From assembly GCA_049509675.1 (NCBI GenBank), contig JBEKZQ010000150.1:1-13070 (forward strand): 13,070 nt of DNA, written 5' to 3'. The number at the start of each line of letters is the position of its first letter. The stretch's first letter is position 1. The position numbers and the translations under genes are program-made. This document shows, one piece after another, positions 1 through 7,700 of the stretch. This DNA is from JBEKZQ01 sp049509675. GTDB lineage: Bacteria; Planctomycetota; Planctomycetia; Pirellulales; Thermoguttaceae. Below the pieces are notes generated by a model. The model was not told where the DNA came from, made no database searches, and was given only the letters and a program-made list of their open reading frames with translations.

Positions 1-134
1 CGTTCCTACTCCATTACACACATTCAAAGAAACCACAACGATAGCATTGTTATACCGAATTACACCCTAAAGCGCAACTTTACCCACCTTGCCAGAATTA
101 CGCAGAGTGCGCGCTGGCCCTGCGTGACAACCGC
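1..134. other. Left edge, no intact gene
   Basis: This AT-richer stretch holds no convincing gene. The frame of the downstream transposase is open back to a TAG stop at 42-44. From about position 110 the translation (ALRDN before the first Met) resembles the conserved lead-in to the HUH strand of REP-associated transposases. The codons between 45 and about 110 do not resemble the expected N-terminal strand and helix, so the junction with unrelated sequence probably lies near 110. Confidence 0.4.
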
Positions 135-458
135 ATGAGGGCTCTGGCGGTTGGCGGAGTCGAGGATCATGTCCACATCTTGTTATCGCTTCCTTCCACC
201 ATGGCCATCGCGAAGGCCATTCAGTTGTTGAAGGCGGGCTCATCCCTCTGGGTTCACGAGACCTTTCCCGCACAACGCGGCTTCGCATGGCAAGAAGGCT
301 ACGGCGCTTTCAGTCTCAGTATTTCGCAAGTCGAACGAACCAAAGGCTACATCGGTTCCCAGGCGCAGCATCATCGCAAGAGAACCTTTCAGGACGAGTT
401 CCGGTGGTTCTTGAAGAAGCACAACATGGAGTACGACGAACGTTACATTTGGGGATAA
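135..458 (+). pseudogene. Truncated REP-associated tyrosine (Y1, IS200-like) transposase
   Basis: This is the C-terminal two thirds of a Y1 HUH transposase of the REP-associated (RAYT/TnpA_REP) type. Such enzymes nick single-stranded DNA at small hairpins through a covalent 5'-phosphotyrosine. The 107 visible residues keep the metal-binding HVH pair (H12, H14 in GGVEDHVHIL), the catalytic tyrosine and its helper glutamine (Y72 and Q76 in GYIGSQ), and the typical FQDEF...YDERYIWG ending. Family members are usually about 140-150 residues, and about 40 N-terminal residues carrying the first beta strand are missing. An in-frame TAG at 42-44 closes the frame upstream, and the sequence in between is not transposase-like. 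The catalytic residues survive but the fold is incomplete, so I call it a remnant. A short functional protein starting at ATG 135 is less likely. Hairpin repeats of the kind such enzymes act on follow within 15 bp of the stop. Confidence 0.8.
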
Positions 459-472
459 GACGACCCCTCAAT

Positions 473-558
473 CGTCCCTCCGGGACGGAAACGACGTTTT
501 ACTCAACCCTCGACCCAGCGATAAATCGCTGGGCTATTGTCAAAGGTCCCTCCGGGAC
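473..558. repeat. REP/BIME-like palindrome cluster beside the transposase
   Basis: Three small hairpins lie in 86 bp. GTCCC-TCC-GGGAC occurs twice, at 474-486 (extended by a C/G pair to 473-487) and at 546-558. Between them is a perfect palindrome, CCCAGCGAT-AA-ATCGCTGGG, at 514-533. Two copies of one hairpin around a second hairpin resemble the bacterial interspersed mosaic elements mobilised by RAYT transposases, and a RAYT remnant sits immediately upstream. The hairpins are directly visible; the link to the transposase is inferred from proximity and family knowledge. No gene is evident between 459 and 655. Confidence 0.75.
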
Positions 559-655
559 GAAGTGCCGCCGGAAAAAGAGCCCCGGGGAGGCTGGCGACAG
601 CCGTGCCATAAGGTAGACTAGGACATGACGCTGGAGGGGGCGACTCACGATCCTG

Positions 656-1108
656 ATGAGTTTTCTGAGCCGATTGGTGGGGCTCGCCGACCAACGCTGC
701 GCGTCGGTGCCCGTCGACCCATCAAGGACTTCCGAAGGGGTTTCCTATGTTTTTGGCCTGTGGCGTTGGCAATACGCGGTCCACAAGTTCCCGTTGATTA
801 CCATCAAACAGGGGAAGATCGGTGAAGGTGAAGGCAAGCGGATTGCCGCCATCGGCAATGCCGAGGCGCAGGTTCTGCAACTGAAAATCAACTCCTACGG
901 CGATCCGCGCTTGTACGCGATGGCCATTGTCGCCGACGAGCTGCGTCAAAGCCAGCAACCGCTGGTGCCGTCGCAGTTGATCAACTTCGCCGCCAGCGGC
1001 GAAGGCCAAGGCCAGGTCAGCAACATGCTGGGGGCCTTGCTGAGCATCCTCACCACGGAGAAACTGGGCATCAACGTCAAGCCCGGAAGAGAATCGCAGG
1101 GTGGTTGA
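656..1108 (+). pseudogene. Probable SPFH/band-7 (flotillin-like) remnant with internal deletion
   Basis: The 150-codon frame joins two segments that resemble opposite ends of a planctomycete SPFH/band-7 membrane protein. Residues about 31-56 (YVFGLWRW through PLITIKQGKIG) look like the segment near the N-terminus. Residues about 57-145 (EGEGKRIAAIGNAEAQVLQL, SYGDPRLYAMAIVADEL, then a Gly-rich stretch and a hydrophobic LLSILTTEKLG tail) look like the coiled-coil and C-terminal region. Full-length relatives run to several hundred residues, so the central SPFH core appears to have been lost in frame near nucleotide 823. No well-spaced ribosome binding site precedes ATG 656; the purine run at 633-640 is 15 bases away. 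The assignment rests on remembered family sequence and is moderate. A small hypothetical protein remains possible. Confidence 0.45.
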
Positions 1109-1123
1109 ACCGCCGTCCGCGGG

Positions 1124-1129
1124 TATAAT
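1124..1129 (+). promoter_or_regulatory. Putative -10 box for the polysaccharide lyase gene
   Basis: A perfect TATAAT stands in GGGTATAATCGG, about 108 bp before the GTG start of the lyase gene. The nearest TTGAAC (1105-1110) is only 13 bases upstream, too short for a standard -35, so only the -10 is convincing. A transcript from here would begin near 1136 and carry the whole 1144-1203 hairpin in its leader. Confidence 0.45.
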
Positions 1130-1143
1130 CGGCTACGATCCAT

Positions 1144-1203
1144 GTAGTAGGCACACGCCGTGTGCCGTTCGCCAACTTACGGCACACGGCGTGTGCCTAC
1201 TAC
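1144..1203. repeat. Perfect 24-bp inverted repeat (REP/MITE-like)
   Basis: The left arm 1144-1167 starts GTAGTAGGCACACGCC. The right arm 1180-1203 is its exact reverse complement, and the loop is 12 bases (1168-1179). Each arm contains a smaller palindrome (GCACAC-GCC-GTGTGC), so the element can fold as one long hairpin or as two small ones. It lies between the TATAAT box and the GTG start of the downstream lyase gene, and ends 22 bases before the ribosome binding site. Confidence 0.9.
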
Positions 1204-1236
1204 AATTTGCGTGACCTCAAGACGTGGAGAAACGAC

Positions 1237-3522
1237 GTGGATGCCGATTGCTGCCTGCCTCGACTGGCCGTGCTGATCTTGATCTGCCTGGTGCCCTGTT
1301 TCGCGGCCAAACCGCTTTCCGCGGCCGAGACGCTTCGCATCGGCAGCGTGACGATTCCCGCCGACTGCCCGCTGGCCCGGAACGAGCATCCGCGCCTGCT
1401 GCTGAGCAAGGCCGATCTTGCGGAGATCCGCGCGCGGATCGAGCAGCCGGGCCTGCGGGAAATCTACCAGCAGCTCAAGAAGACGGTCGATGACGGGCTG
1501 GCCAACGGCGGCGCGCGAGCGCTTGCCGCCCAGGTGCCGCTGGGCATTCTCTACCAGATCACCGGCCGCAAGCAGTACGGCGAGGCCTGCCGGGCCGCGG
1601 TGCTCAAGGCTCCGTTCGGCGTCTACGCAACCGAGGGGGCGTATGGATATGACCTGTGCTACGATCTGCTCGCGCCCGACGAGCGCCGGCAGTGCGAGCA
1701 GAAAATGGCGGCCTTTGTCAAGCAGCCGTACCGCGAAGCGCCGCGGTTCATCCAGTGCGTGGCCCTCTATGGCAGCAGCCTGGAGGAGGAAACCGTCGCC
1801 CGGACGCTTTGCGAGCTTCACCGCTGGTGCCTTGCGCGGAAAGTTTATCTCAATCGCTGGGCCGCAGACCGCGGCGGCGACGACAACTCCCACGGCTACA
1901 TCGGACAGCACGAGTACGTCGGCACGATGGGCGCCTATCAAGCCTGGCGCGCGGCCACCGGCGAAAACTGGTTTGACGGCTTCCGCTGGGCCGAAACCAT
2001 GGCCCCGTACTACATCTACCACTACCCGCCCGGCCAGACCGCTACGGCCAACGTGGGCATCAACTCCTGGGGCACCAACGGTTATCCCGAGGAGACCGGG
2101 GCCTGCGATTTCACGTCCATCGCCCAAGACCTGTGGAAGTGCGGGCTGACGAGTTGGTGGGTGCGGAACGTCGTCGTTCGCCGCAAGTACGACTATGAGA
2201 TCCTGGACGGCCACTGGGGGCCGGTCCTCTGGCTCGACCCGCAGGTGCCGGTGCTCCCGCCGGACCGGTTTCCCGAAGACATGCTCTTCAAGACCCGCGG
2301 CTACGTGTCGATGCGAAGCGACTGGGGCAAGGACGCCACGTTCGTGCATTTCCACTGCGGCCGGTTCGAGAGCGACGGCCGCAACCACATGGACAACAAC
2401 GCCTTTCTGGTTTACCGCAGGGCCTACCAGGCGTGCGACAGCGGCACGCGCGGGCTCAATAATCCCGAACAGACGCAGTATTCCGACGGCCGGCACCACG
2501 AGCGGTACTTCGCCCAGACCATCGCCCACAACAGCCTGACAGTGGGCACCGACGACATCCAGGGCATTTCCCGCTCGGTGTGCGGCGGGCAGGTCTCGCG
2601 CGTGCCGGACGATTGGCTGCGGGCGTATGGATTGCCCGTCAACGAGGAGAACCGCTACACGCGCCAGGCGGGCACGATCGCGGCCTACGCAACTGCTCCC
2701 GCCTACTGCTACGTGGCCGGCGACGCCACCCGCAGCTACTCGCCCCGCCGCGTCCGCCATTTCAGCCGGCAACTGTTGTACGTCCGGCCCGGCGCCATCG
2801 TGATCTTCGACCGCGTCACGGCCGTGCGGGCGGACGATCCCAAGCGGTGGTATCTGCACACGATGGAGCAGCCGCAGTGCGTCAACGGCGAACTTCGGCC
2901 CGATCGCGCGGCGCATGCCGAAGGCCATTTCCTTGCCGGCGGCGACACGCTCCGCGCGGCCCACGGCGGCAGCGCGCTGTTCTCGAAAACCGTGCTGCCG
3001 CCGAAGGCGGTCATCCGCGTGCTGGGCGGTCCCGGCCACCAGTTCGAGGTCAACGGCGAGAATTACGACATGTATCCGCAGTGGTGGAAGCAGGTCGGCA
3101 CGAAGGAGTACCAGGAGCAAATCGGCATCGGCTGGTGGCGCGTGGAAGTCGAGCCCGAGGTGAAAAGCCCCAGCGACCTGTTCCTGCACGTGCTCTGGGC
3201 CACCGACGACCGCGCCCGGACCATGTTTCCGGTCGAGTCGATCGAGAGCGCCGGCCAGACGGGCGTCCGCTTCGTTGCCGACGGCATCACGGTCGAGGCC
3301 TCCTTCGCCACGACCGGCGACGTGACGGGCCACGTCCGCATGGTGCAAGAGGGCCGGGTGCTTGCCGACGGCCCGCTGAGCTGCCAAGTCATCGACCATT
3401 ACCGCCTGTGGCAAGCCGATCCGCGCTTTCACGACTGGCGCACGAACCCCGCCATGAGCGCCGTGATGGGGGTCGAGTCTATCGAGCAACAGCAGCGCCC
3501 GGCGAACTCCATTCTGCAGTGA
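1237..3522 (+). CDS. Secreted heparinase II/III-like polysaccharide lyase
   Basis: The predicted product is 761 residues and probably cleaves a uronic-acid-containing polysaccharide by beta-elimination outside the cytoplasm. I start at GTG 1237 because GGAGA (1226-1230) lies six bases upstream and the start directly gives a signal peptide: hydrophobic core LAVLILICLVPCF at residues 10-22 and a cleavage site near PLSA-AE at 29-30. The upstream GTG 1162 falls inside the inverted repeat and would add 25 unrelated residues. Residues 49-72 (NEHPRLLLSKADLAEIRARI) are the usual opening of these enzymes, followed by a helical toroid containing DNSHGY (H219, Y221). From about residue 350 a beta-rich heparinase II/III domain begins, with NHMDNN (H384, D386), SDGRHHERYF (H420, H421) and TIAHNSL (H431). 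These histidines, with Y221, are the best candidates for catalysis and metal binding. The exact PL family and substrate cannot be read from the sequence. The gene is convergent with the LRR gene. Confidence 0.85.
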   Translation: MDADCCLPRLAVLILICLVPCFAAKPLSAAETLRIGSVTIPADCPLARNEHPRLLLSKADLAEIRARIEQPGLREIYQQLKKTVDDGLANGGARALAAQVPLGILYQITGRKQYGEACRAAVLKAPFGVYATEGAYGYDLCYDLLAPDERRQCEQKMAAFVKQPYREAPRFIQCVALYGSSLEEETVARTLCELHRWCLARKVYLNRWAADRGGDDNSHGYIGQHEYVGTMGAYQAWRAATGENWFDGFRWAETMAPYYIYHYPPGQTATANVGINSWGTNGYPEETGACDFTSIAQDLWKCGLTSWWVRNVVVRRKYDYEILDGHWGPVLWLDPQVPVLPPDRFPEDMLFKTRGYVSMRSDWGKDATFVHFHCGRFESDGRNHMDNNAFLVYRRAYQACDSGTRGLNNPEQTQYSDGRHHERYFAQTIAHNSLTVGTDDIQGISRSVCGGQVSRVPDDWLRAYGLPVNEENRYTRQAGTIAAYATAPAYCYVAGDATRSYSPRRVRHFSRQLLYVRPGAIVIFDRVTAVRADDPKRWYLHTMEQPQCVNGELRPDRAAHAEGHFLAGGDTLRAAHGGSALFSKTVLPPKAVIRVLGGPGHQFEVNGENYDMYPQWWKQVGTKEYQEQIGIGWWRVEVEPEVKSPSDLFLHVLWATDDRARTMFPVESIESAGQTGVRFVADGITVEASFATTGDVTGHVRMVQEGRVLADGPLSCQVIDHYRLWQADPRFHDWRTNPAMSAVMGVESIEQQQRPANSILQ

Positions 3523-3647
3523 GAATCGGCACGTCAGGTGGAACGTGCGGCCAGATTTTCTGGCGAGGTGTTTGGATGACCGTTCACGGGCATTTCCGGC
3601 GCAGCCGGTACTCGGCCCGACGTTTACGTCGGGTTGGAAGCACGATG
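3523..3647. repeat. Intergenic hairpins after the lyase gene
   Basis: This gene-free stretch holds a GCCAGA-TTT-TCTGGC hairpin (3550-3564, no T-tract, 27 bases after the stop), the 12-mer ACCGTTCACGGG (3579-3590) that recurs after the rhamnosidase gene at 8378-8389, and a perfect CCCGACGT-TT-ACGTCGGG palindrome (3616-3633). Any of these could slow transcription or protect mRNA ends, but none has the form of a classical intrinsic terminator. Confidence 0.6.
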
Positions 3648-3759
3648 CGGCAAGTCAATAACTGTCCTGTTCTCGAAAGTACTCATCTCGCTCCGCGAGA
3701 TGCAATCCATCTCGCGGAGCGAAATGAGTACGATTGTTGCGACACTTATTGATTTGCCG
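3648..3759. repeat. MITE-like 112-bp imperfect inverted repeat
   Basis: The core arms 3679-3702 and 3708-3731 are 24 bases each, differ at one position, and are separated by the 5-base loop CAATC. Each begins or ends with GTACTCAT. The complementarity continues outward imperfectly: CGGCAAGTCAATAACTGTC (3648-3666) pairs with the reverse complement of GACACTTATTGATTTGCCG (3741-3759) with two mismatches. The element sits between the convergent lyase and LRR genes and codes for nothing convincing, as expected of a non-autonomous element or a large REP. Confidence 0.8.
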
Positions 3760-3807
3760 ATCCTTATTTCAACTGCGGCGCCACCGAACGTCTTGCAGGC
3801 AGGCGAA

Positions 3808-4506
3808 TCAGCGTTCAATCCGGCAATTCGGCAAGGCCTGTTGGAGTTTTTTCACGCCAGCGTCCGTGATTTGGGTTCGGTGGAGGCTCAACTCATGGAG
3901 TTGTTTCAACCACTTCAGATTTGCCAGGCCAGCATCCGTGATTTGGGTTCCGTCAAGGCGCAACTGTTGGAGTTGGTCCAATCCGTTGAGATTCTCTGTC
4001 CCAGCATCCGTGACATTGGTGTCGTCTAGGTACAACAACTGGAGTTGGTTCAACCCCTTGAGATTCTCTAGCCCAGCATCGGTGGCTTTGGTGCCTGCAA
4101 GGATCAAGACCTGGAGTTGGCTCAACTCCTTGAGATTCACCAGCCCAACATCGGTGATTCCGGTTTTCTGAAGGCCCAACTCTTGTAGTTGTTTCAACTT
4201 CGTAAGGCTTTCAAGATCAGCGTCCGTGAGCCGAGTATTGCCCAAATCCACGTACAAAACGGTTCTCAAAAAATCATCCCCCAGCAAACCCCGCAACCAA
4301 GCTGGCCCGGATGGTTTTGACCACGTCACGCTCCCGCCCAACTTTTCAAACGCCGCCGCTGCTTCCCGTTGCCGCCTTGCCTGCTTCTTCTTCACGGCAA
4401 GCCAACTACAGGCAATGGCCCATAGCGTCACGAACACCAGCAGCGTTCGCGGGCTGAATTGGAACCAGCGGAGTTTCGGCTTGGGGGTGGTCATGCCCGT
4501 CAGCAT
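3808..4506 (-). CDS. Membrane-anchored leucine-rich-repeat protein
   Basis: The 232-residue product has a short N-terminus with the pattern RWFQFSPRTLLVF, a single membrane segment at about residues 21-38, a Lys/Arg-rich stretch after it (KKKQARRQR), and six LRRs of 24 residues from about residue 80 to the end. The repeats follow L..L.L..T.ITDAGL..L..L, the cysteine-free LRR type with ITDAGL that planctomycetes encode in many paralogues. Such repeats usually bind proteins, but the partner here is unknown. I start at ATG 4506 because AGGGA lies seven bases upstream; the internal ATG at residue 5 (MTTPKPK) is an alternative. Basic residues follow the membrane segment, so the orientation of the repeats is uncertain. 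The gene diverges from the rhamnosidase gene across 209 bp. Confidence 0.85.
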   Translation of the reverse strand: MLTGMTTPKPKLRWFQFSPRTLLVFVTLWAIACSWLAVKKKQARRQREAAAAFEKLGGSVTWSKPSGPAWLRGLLGDDFLRTVLYVDLGNTRLTDADLESLTKLKQLQELGLQKTGITDVGLVNLKELSQLQVLILAGTKATDAGLENLKGLNQLQLLYLDDTNVTDAGTENLNGLDQLQQLRLDGTQITDAGLANLKWLKQLHELSLHRTQITDAGVKKLQQALPNCRIER

Positions 4507-4606
4507 AGCGTTTCCCTGGGCTGCGTGGCAGGGCTTTCGAGTCGCGCCCCTTCAGGGTGAGGACGTAGTGTCGCCAAACCCAGCCGACAAATCAGTAGAT
4601 CGCCAA

Positions 4607-4641
4607 CTGGAACATCGCGGGCCGGCTTGTTAACATGGGAG
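4607..4641 (+). promoter_or_regulatory. Promoter-like block upstream of the GH106 gene
   Basis: CTGGAA (4607-4612) and TGTTAACATGGGAG (4628-4641) occur 21 bases apart start to start. The same two words at the same spacing occur upstream of the GH2 gene at 12296-12330. It reads either as a sigma-70-type pair, TGGAAC-N17-TAACAT, or as an ECF-type pair, GGAAC-N15-GTTAA. It ends 74 bp before ATG 4716. The shared sequence is directly visible; promoter function is inferred. Confidence 0.55.
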
Positions 4642-4715
4642 CACTGTTGCTGCCCGGAACGTATCCGAGCGGCGTCCAAAGGAACAAGAGCGGCTTGACA
4701 CAGGAGCACGAAACC

Positions 4716-7700
4716 ATGAAACGCATCGTTCTGGCAGCGTTGGTCGCCGTATCGTTTGCAGCCGTGGCTTGTGCCGCGGAAGATTTGGCCCAGGGGTTCG
4801 CCCGGCCGCCGCAATCGGCCCGGCCTTGGGTCTATTGGTTCCCGCTGAGCGGCAATCTCTCGAAGGAGGGAATCACCGCCGACTTAGAGGCGCTCCGGCG
4901 GGTCGGCATCGGCGGCGTGTTGTATATGGAAGTGGATCAGGGCGCGCCGCTGGGGCCGGCCAATTTCGCCGGTCCGCTGTGGCGGGAACTTTTTCAGCAC
5001 GCTTGCAAGGAGGCGAACCGCCTGGGCCTCCAGATCAACATGAACAACGACGCCGGCTGGTGCGGCAGCGGCGGCCCGTGGATCACCCCGGAACTGTCCA
5101 TGCAGCGCGTCGTGTGGACCGAAACGGTCGTGCAGGGACCGAAATCCTTTGCCGGCGTGCTGGCCCCGCCGCAGGCAGTCCACAATTTCTACCAGGACAT
5201 CGCCGTGCTCGCCGTGCCGGCGCCGGCGGGCAACGCTCGCATCCAAGGCATCCAGGGCAAGTCGTCTGCCATTCCGCAGCACTTTCCGCCCCAGCGGGCC
5301 CACTTTGCGTCCGTGCCGGCAGAGTCGGTCATTCCGCGCGATCGCATCCTGGACTTGACGGGCAAGATGGACGCCGGCGGCAAGCTCGCCTGGGACGTTC
5401 CGCAGGGCAAGTGGCTCGTCTTGCGCTTCGGCCACACGACCACCGGCGTCGACAATCATCCCGCCCCGGCCTCCGGCTGCGGGCTGGAATGCGACAAACT
5501 CAGCAAAGAGGCGGCGGAAGCGCACTTCAACGCGCTGATGGGCCGGCTCATCGCCGACAACCGTGCGCTCGCGGGCCAGGGCAAGGTGCTGGTGTCAACG
5601 CACATCGACAGTTGGGAAACGGGCTCGCAGAACTGGACGCCCCGCATGCGCGAGCAGTTCCAGAAGCGGCGCGGCTACGACCTGCTGCCGCTGCTGCCGA
5701 TCTTCACCGGCCGCGTGGTCGATAGCCTGGAGGTGTCCGAGCGTTTCCTCTGGGACCTGCGGCAGACGGTTTCCGACATGCTCATCGAGAACTACGCCGG
5801 GCATTTCCGCACGCTTGCCAACCGCCACGGCCTGCGGCTCTCGATCGAGGCCTACGACGGCGTGCCGTGCGACGAGATGACCTACGGCGGCCAGGCGGAC
5901 GAACCGATGTCGGAGTTCTGGTCGTGGGCCAAGTTCGGCGCGGCCTACAGTTGCACCGAGATGGCGTCTACGGCCCACGTCTACGGCAAGCGGATCCTGG
6001 GCGCCGAGGCGTTCACGGCGACCGACGCCGAGAAATGGCAGGGCCACCCCGCCTACATCAAGGACCTGGGCGATTGGGCGTTCTGCGAAGGGGTCAACCG
6101 CTTCGTGTTCCACCGCTACGCAATGCAACCCTGGGCGAACCCCAACCGCGCGCCGGGCATGTCGATGGGCCCCTGGGGGCTGCACTACGAGCGAACGCAG
6201 ACCTGGTGGGAGCAATCCAGGGCCTGGCACGAATACCTGGCCCGCTGCCAGTACCTGTTGCAGCAGGTGCTCTTTGTGGCCGACGTCTGCTATCTGCAAC
6301 CCGAGGGCGCCCCGCGGCGGTTCGCGCCGCCGCCGACGGCCCTGAGCGGGCCAAACATCCGCGGCGGCTACAACTTCGACGGCTGCACGCCGGAAGTGGT
6401 GCTCACGCGCATGAGCGTCGAGGGAGGCCGCATCGTGCTGCCCGATGGAATGAGCTATCGCCTGCTGGTGCTGCCCCAAGTGGAAACGATGACGCCCGCG
6501 TTGTTGGGCAAGATCAAGGAACTGGTCGAGGCCGGGGCGACGGTCGTGGCGCCGTGGTGCCCGCAGAAGGCGCCCGGGCTGAGCAATTACCCGGCTTGCG
6601 ATGAAGAGGTCAAGACGTTGGCGGCCGAACTGTGGGGCGCCGACGCTGCGCCGGCGGAGGTGTCCGCGCGGCGCGTGGGCAAGGGGCGCATTATCTGGGG
6701 TGGTGCGCTGAGCCCGAAGCCCACGGCAGTGCCCGGCGCGCAGCCGGAGTTCGGCTCCGCACAGTGGATCTGGCACAAAGAAGGAAACCCCGCGGTGTCC
6801 GCCCCGCCCGGCACGCGGTACTTCCGCCGGGTCGTGACGCTGGAGGCGGGCAGCCGCATCGCATCCGCCCAGCTTACGATGACTGCCGACAACGAGTTCG
6901 TGTGCTATGTCAACGGTCGCCGCGTCGGGGCGGGCAACGACTGGGCCCGGGCCTATGCCATGAACGTCGCCTCGGCGCTGAAGCCGGGCGCGAACCTGAT
7001 CGCCGTGGCGGCAACCAACACCACGGATAGCCCAAGCCCGGCCGGCCTAATTGGCATGCTCTCGATCAATCTCGGCGACGGCCGCACGATCGACGTGCCG
7101 ACGGACCCATCGTGGGAGACCTCCGTGAAAACCGCCCCCGGCTGGAACTCCAGTGCGAAAGCTGACGCGGGCTGGGCCGCAGCCATGCAACTTGGACCGC
7201 TGGGCATGGCGCCCTGGGGCGACATCCAGGCGGCGCCGCCCGCGGCGGAGGAAGTCTTCCCCGCGGCGACGGTGGTTCACCAGTGGCTCGCCAAAGAGGG
7301 TCTTCCGCCGGACTTTTGCGCCGATTGCCCGTTGCGCTATACCCACCGCCGGATCGGCGCGGCGGACGTCTACTTCGTGGCCAACGGCGCGACGGAAGGC
7401 TGCGAGGCGACCTGTTCATTCCGCGTTGCCGGCAAGCAGCCGGAACTGTGGCACCCGGAGAACGGACAGGTCGCGCCGCTGGCGGCATACGACGAGAAAG
7501 ACGGCTGCACGCGCGTGCCGCTGCGGCTGGGGCCGACGGAATCGGTGTTCATCGTCTTCCGGCGTCCGGCCGAAGCAGCCCGCCGCGTCGTTTCGGTGAA
7601 ACGTGACGGGCGGGAGTTGCTCCGCATCGCACCGCCCGCGCAACCGCCGAAGGCCGCTGCGCCGGTCATGGCGGGCGACAGTTCGGCGCTGGATCTCATG

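Noticed and set aside
1162..1236. Upstream GTG start at 1162 for the lyase
   Set aside because: It lies inside the inverted repeat, has no ribosome site, and would put 25 polar residues before the signal peptide; GTG 1237 has GGAGA at six bases.
1177..3489. A 770-codon open frame on the minus strand opposite the lyase gene
   Set aside because: It is an artefact of high GC third positions. It has Ala/Arg/Val/Gly-rich composition without motifs, no signal peptide or ribosome site, while the plus frame has clear heparinase II/III motifs.
3550..3564. GCCAGA-TTT-TCTGGC hairpin as an intrinsic terminator of the lyase gene
   Set aside because: The stem is only six pairs and no T-run follows, so terminator function is not supported.
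2580..3752. A 390-codon plus-strand frame overlapping the end of the lyase gene
   Set aside because: Arg/Pro/Ala-rich shadow translation of the lyase in another frame that then runs into repeats; no recognisable domain.
3808..4300. Regular 72-bp periodicity that could be mistaken for a CRISPR or satellite array
   Set aside because: It is the coding periodicity of 24-residue leucine-rich repeats on the minus strand; the units differ and have no spacer structure.
4694..4699. TTGACA as a -35 box for the GH106 gene
   Set aside because: A -10 at standard spacing would fall inside the coding sequence after ATG 4716, so it cannot drive this start; the block at 4607-4641 is a better candidate.
5595..6776. 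A 393-codon minus-strand frame opposite the GH106 gene
   Set aside because: Low-complexity His/Arg/Gln-rich shadow; the plus frame carries the GH106 motifs throughout.
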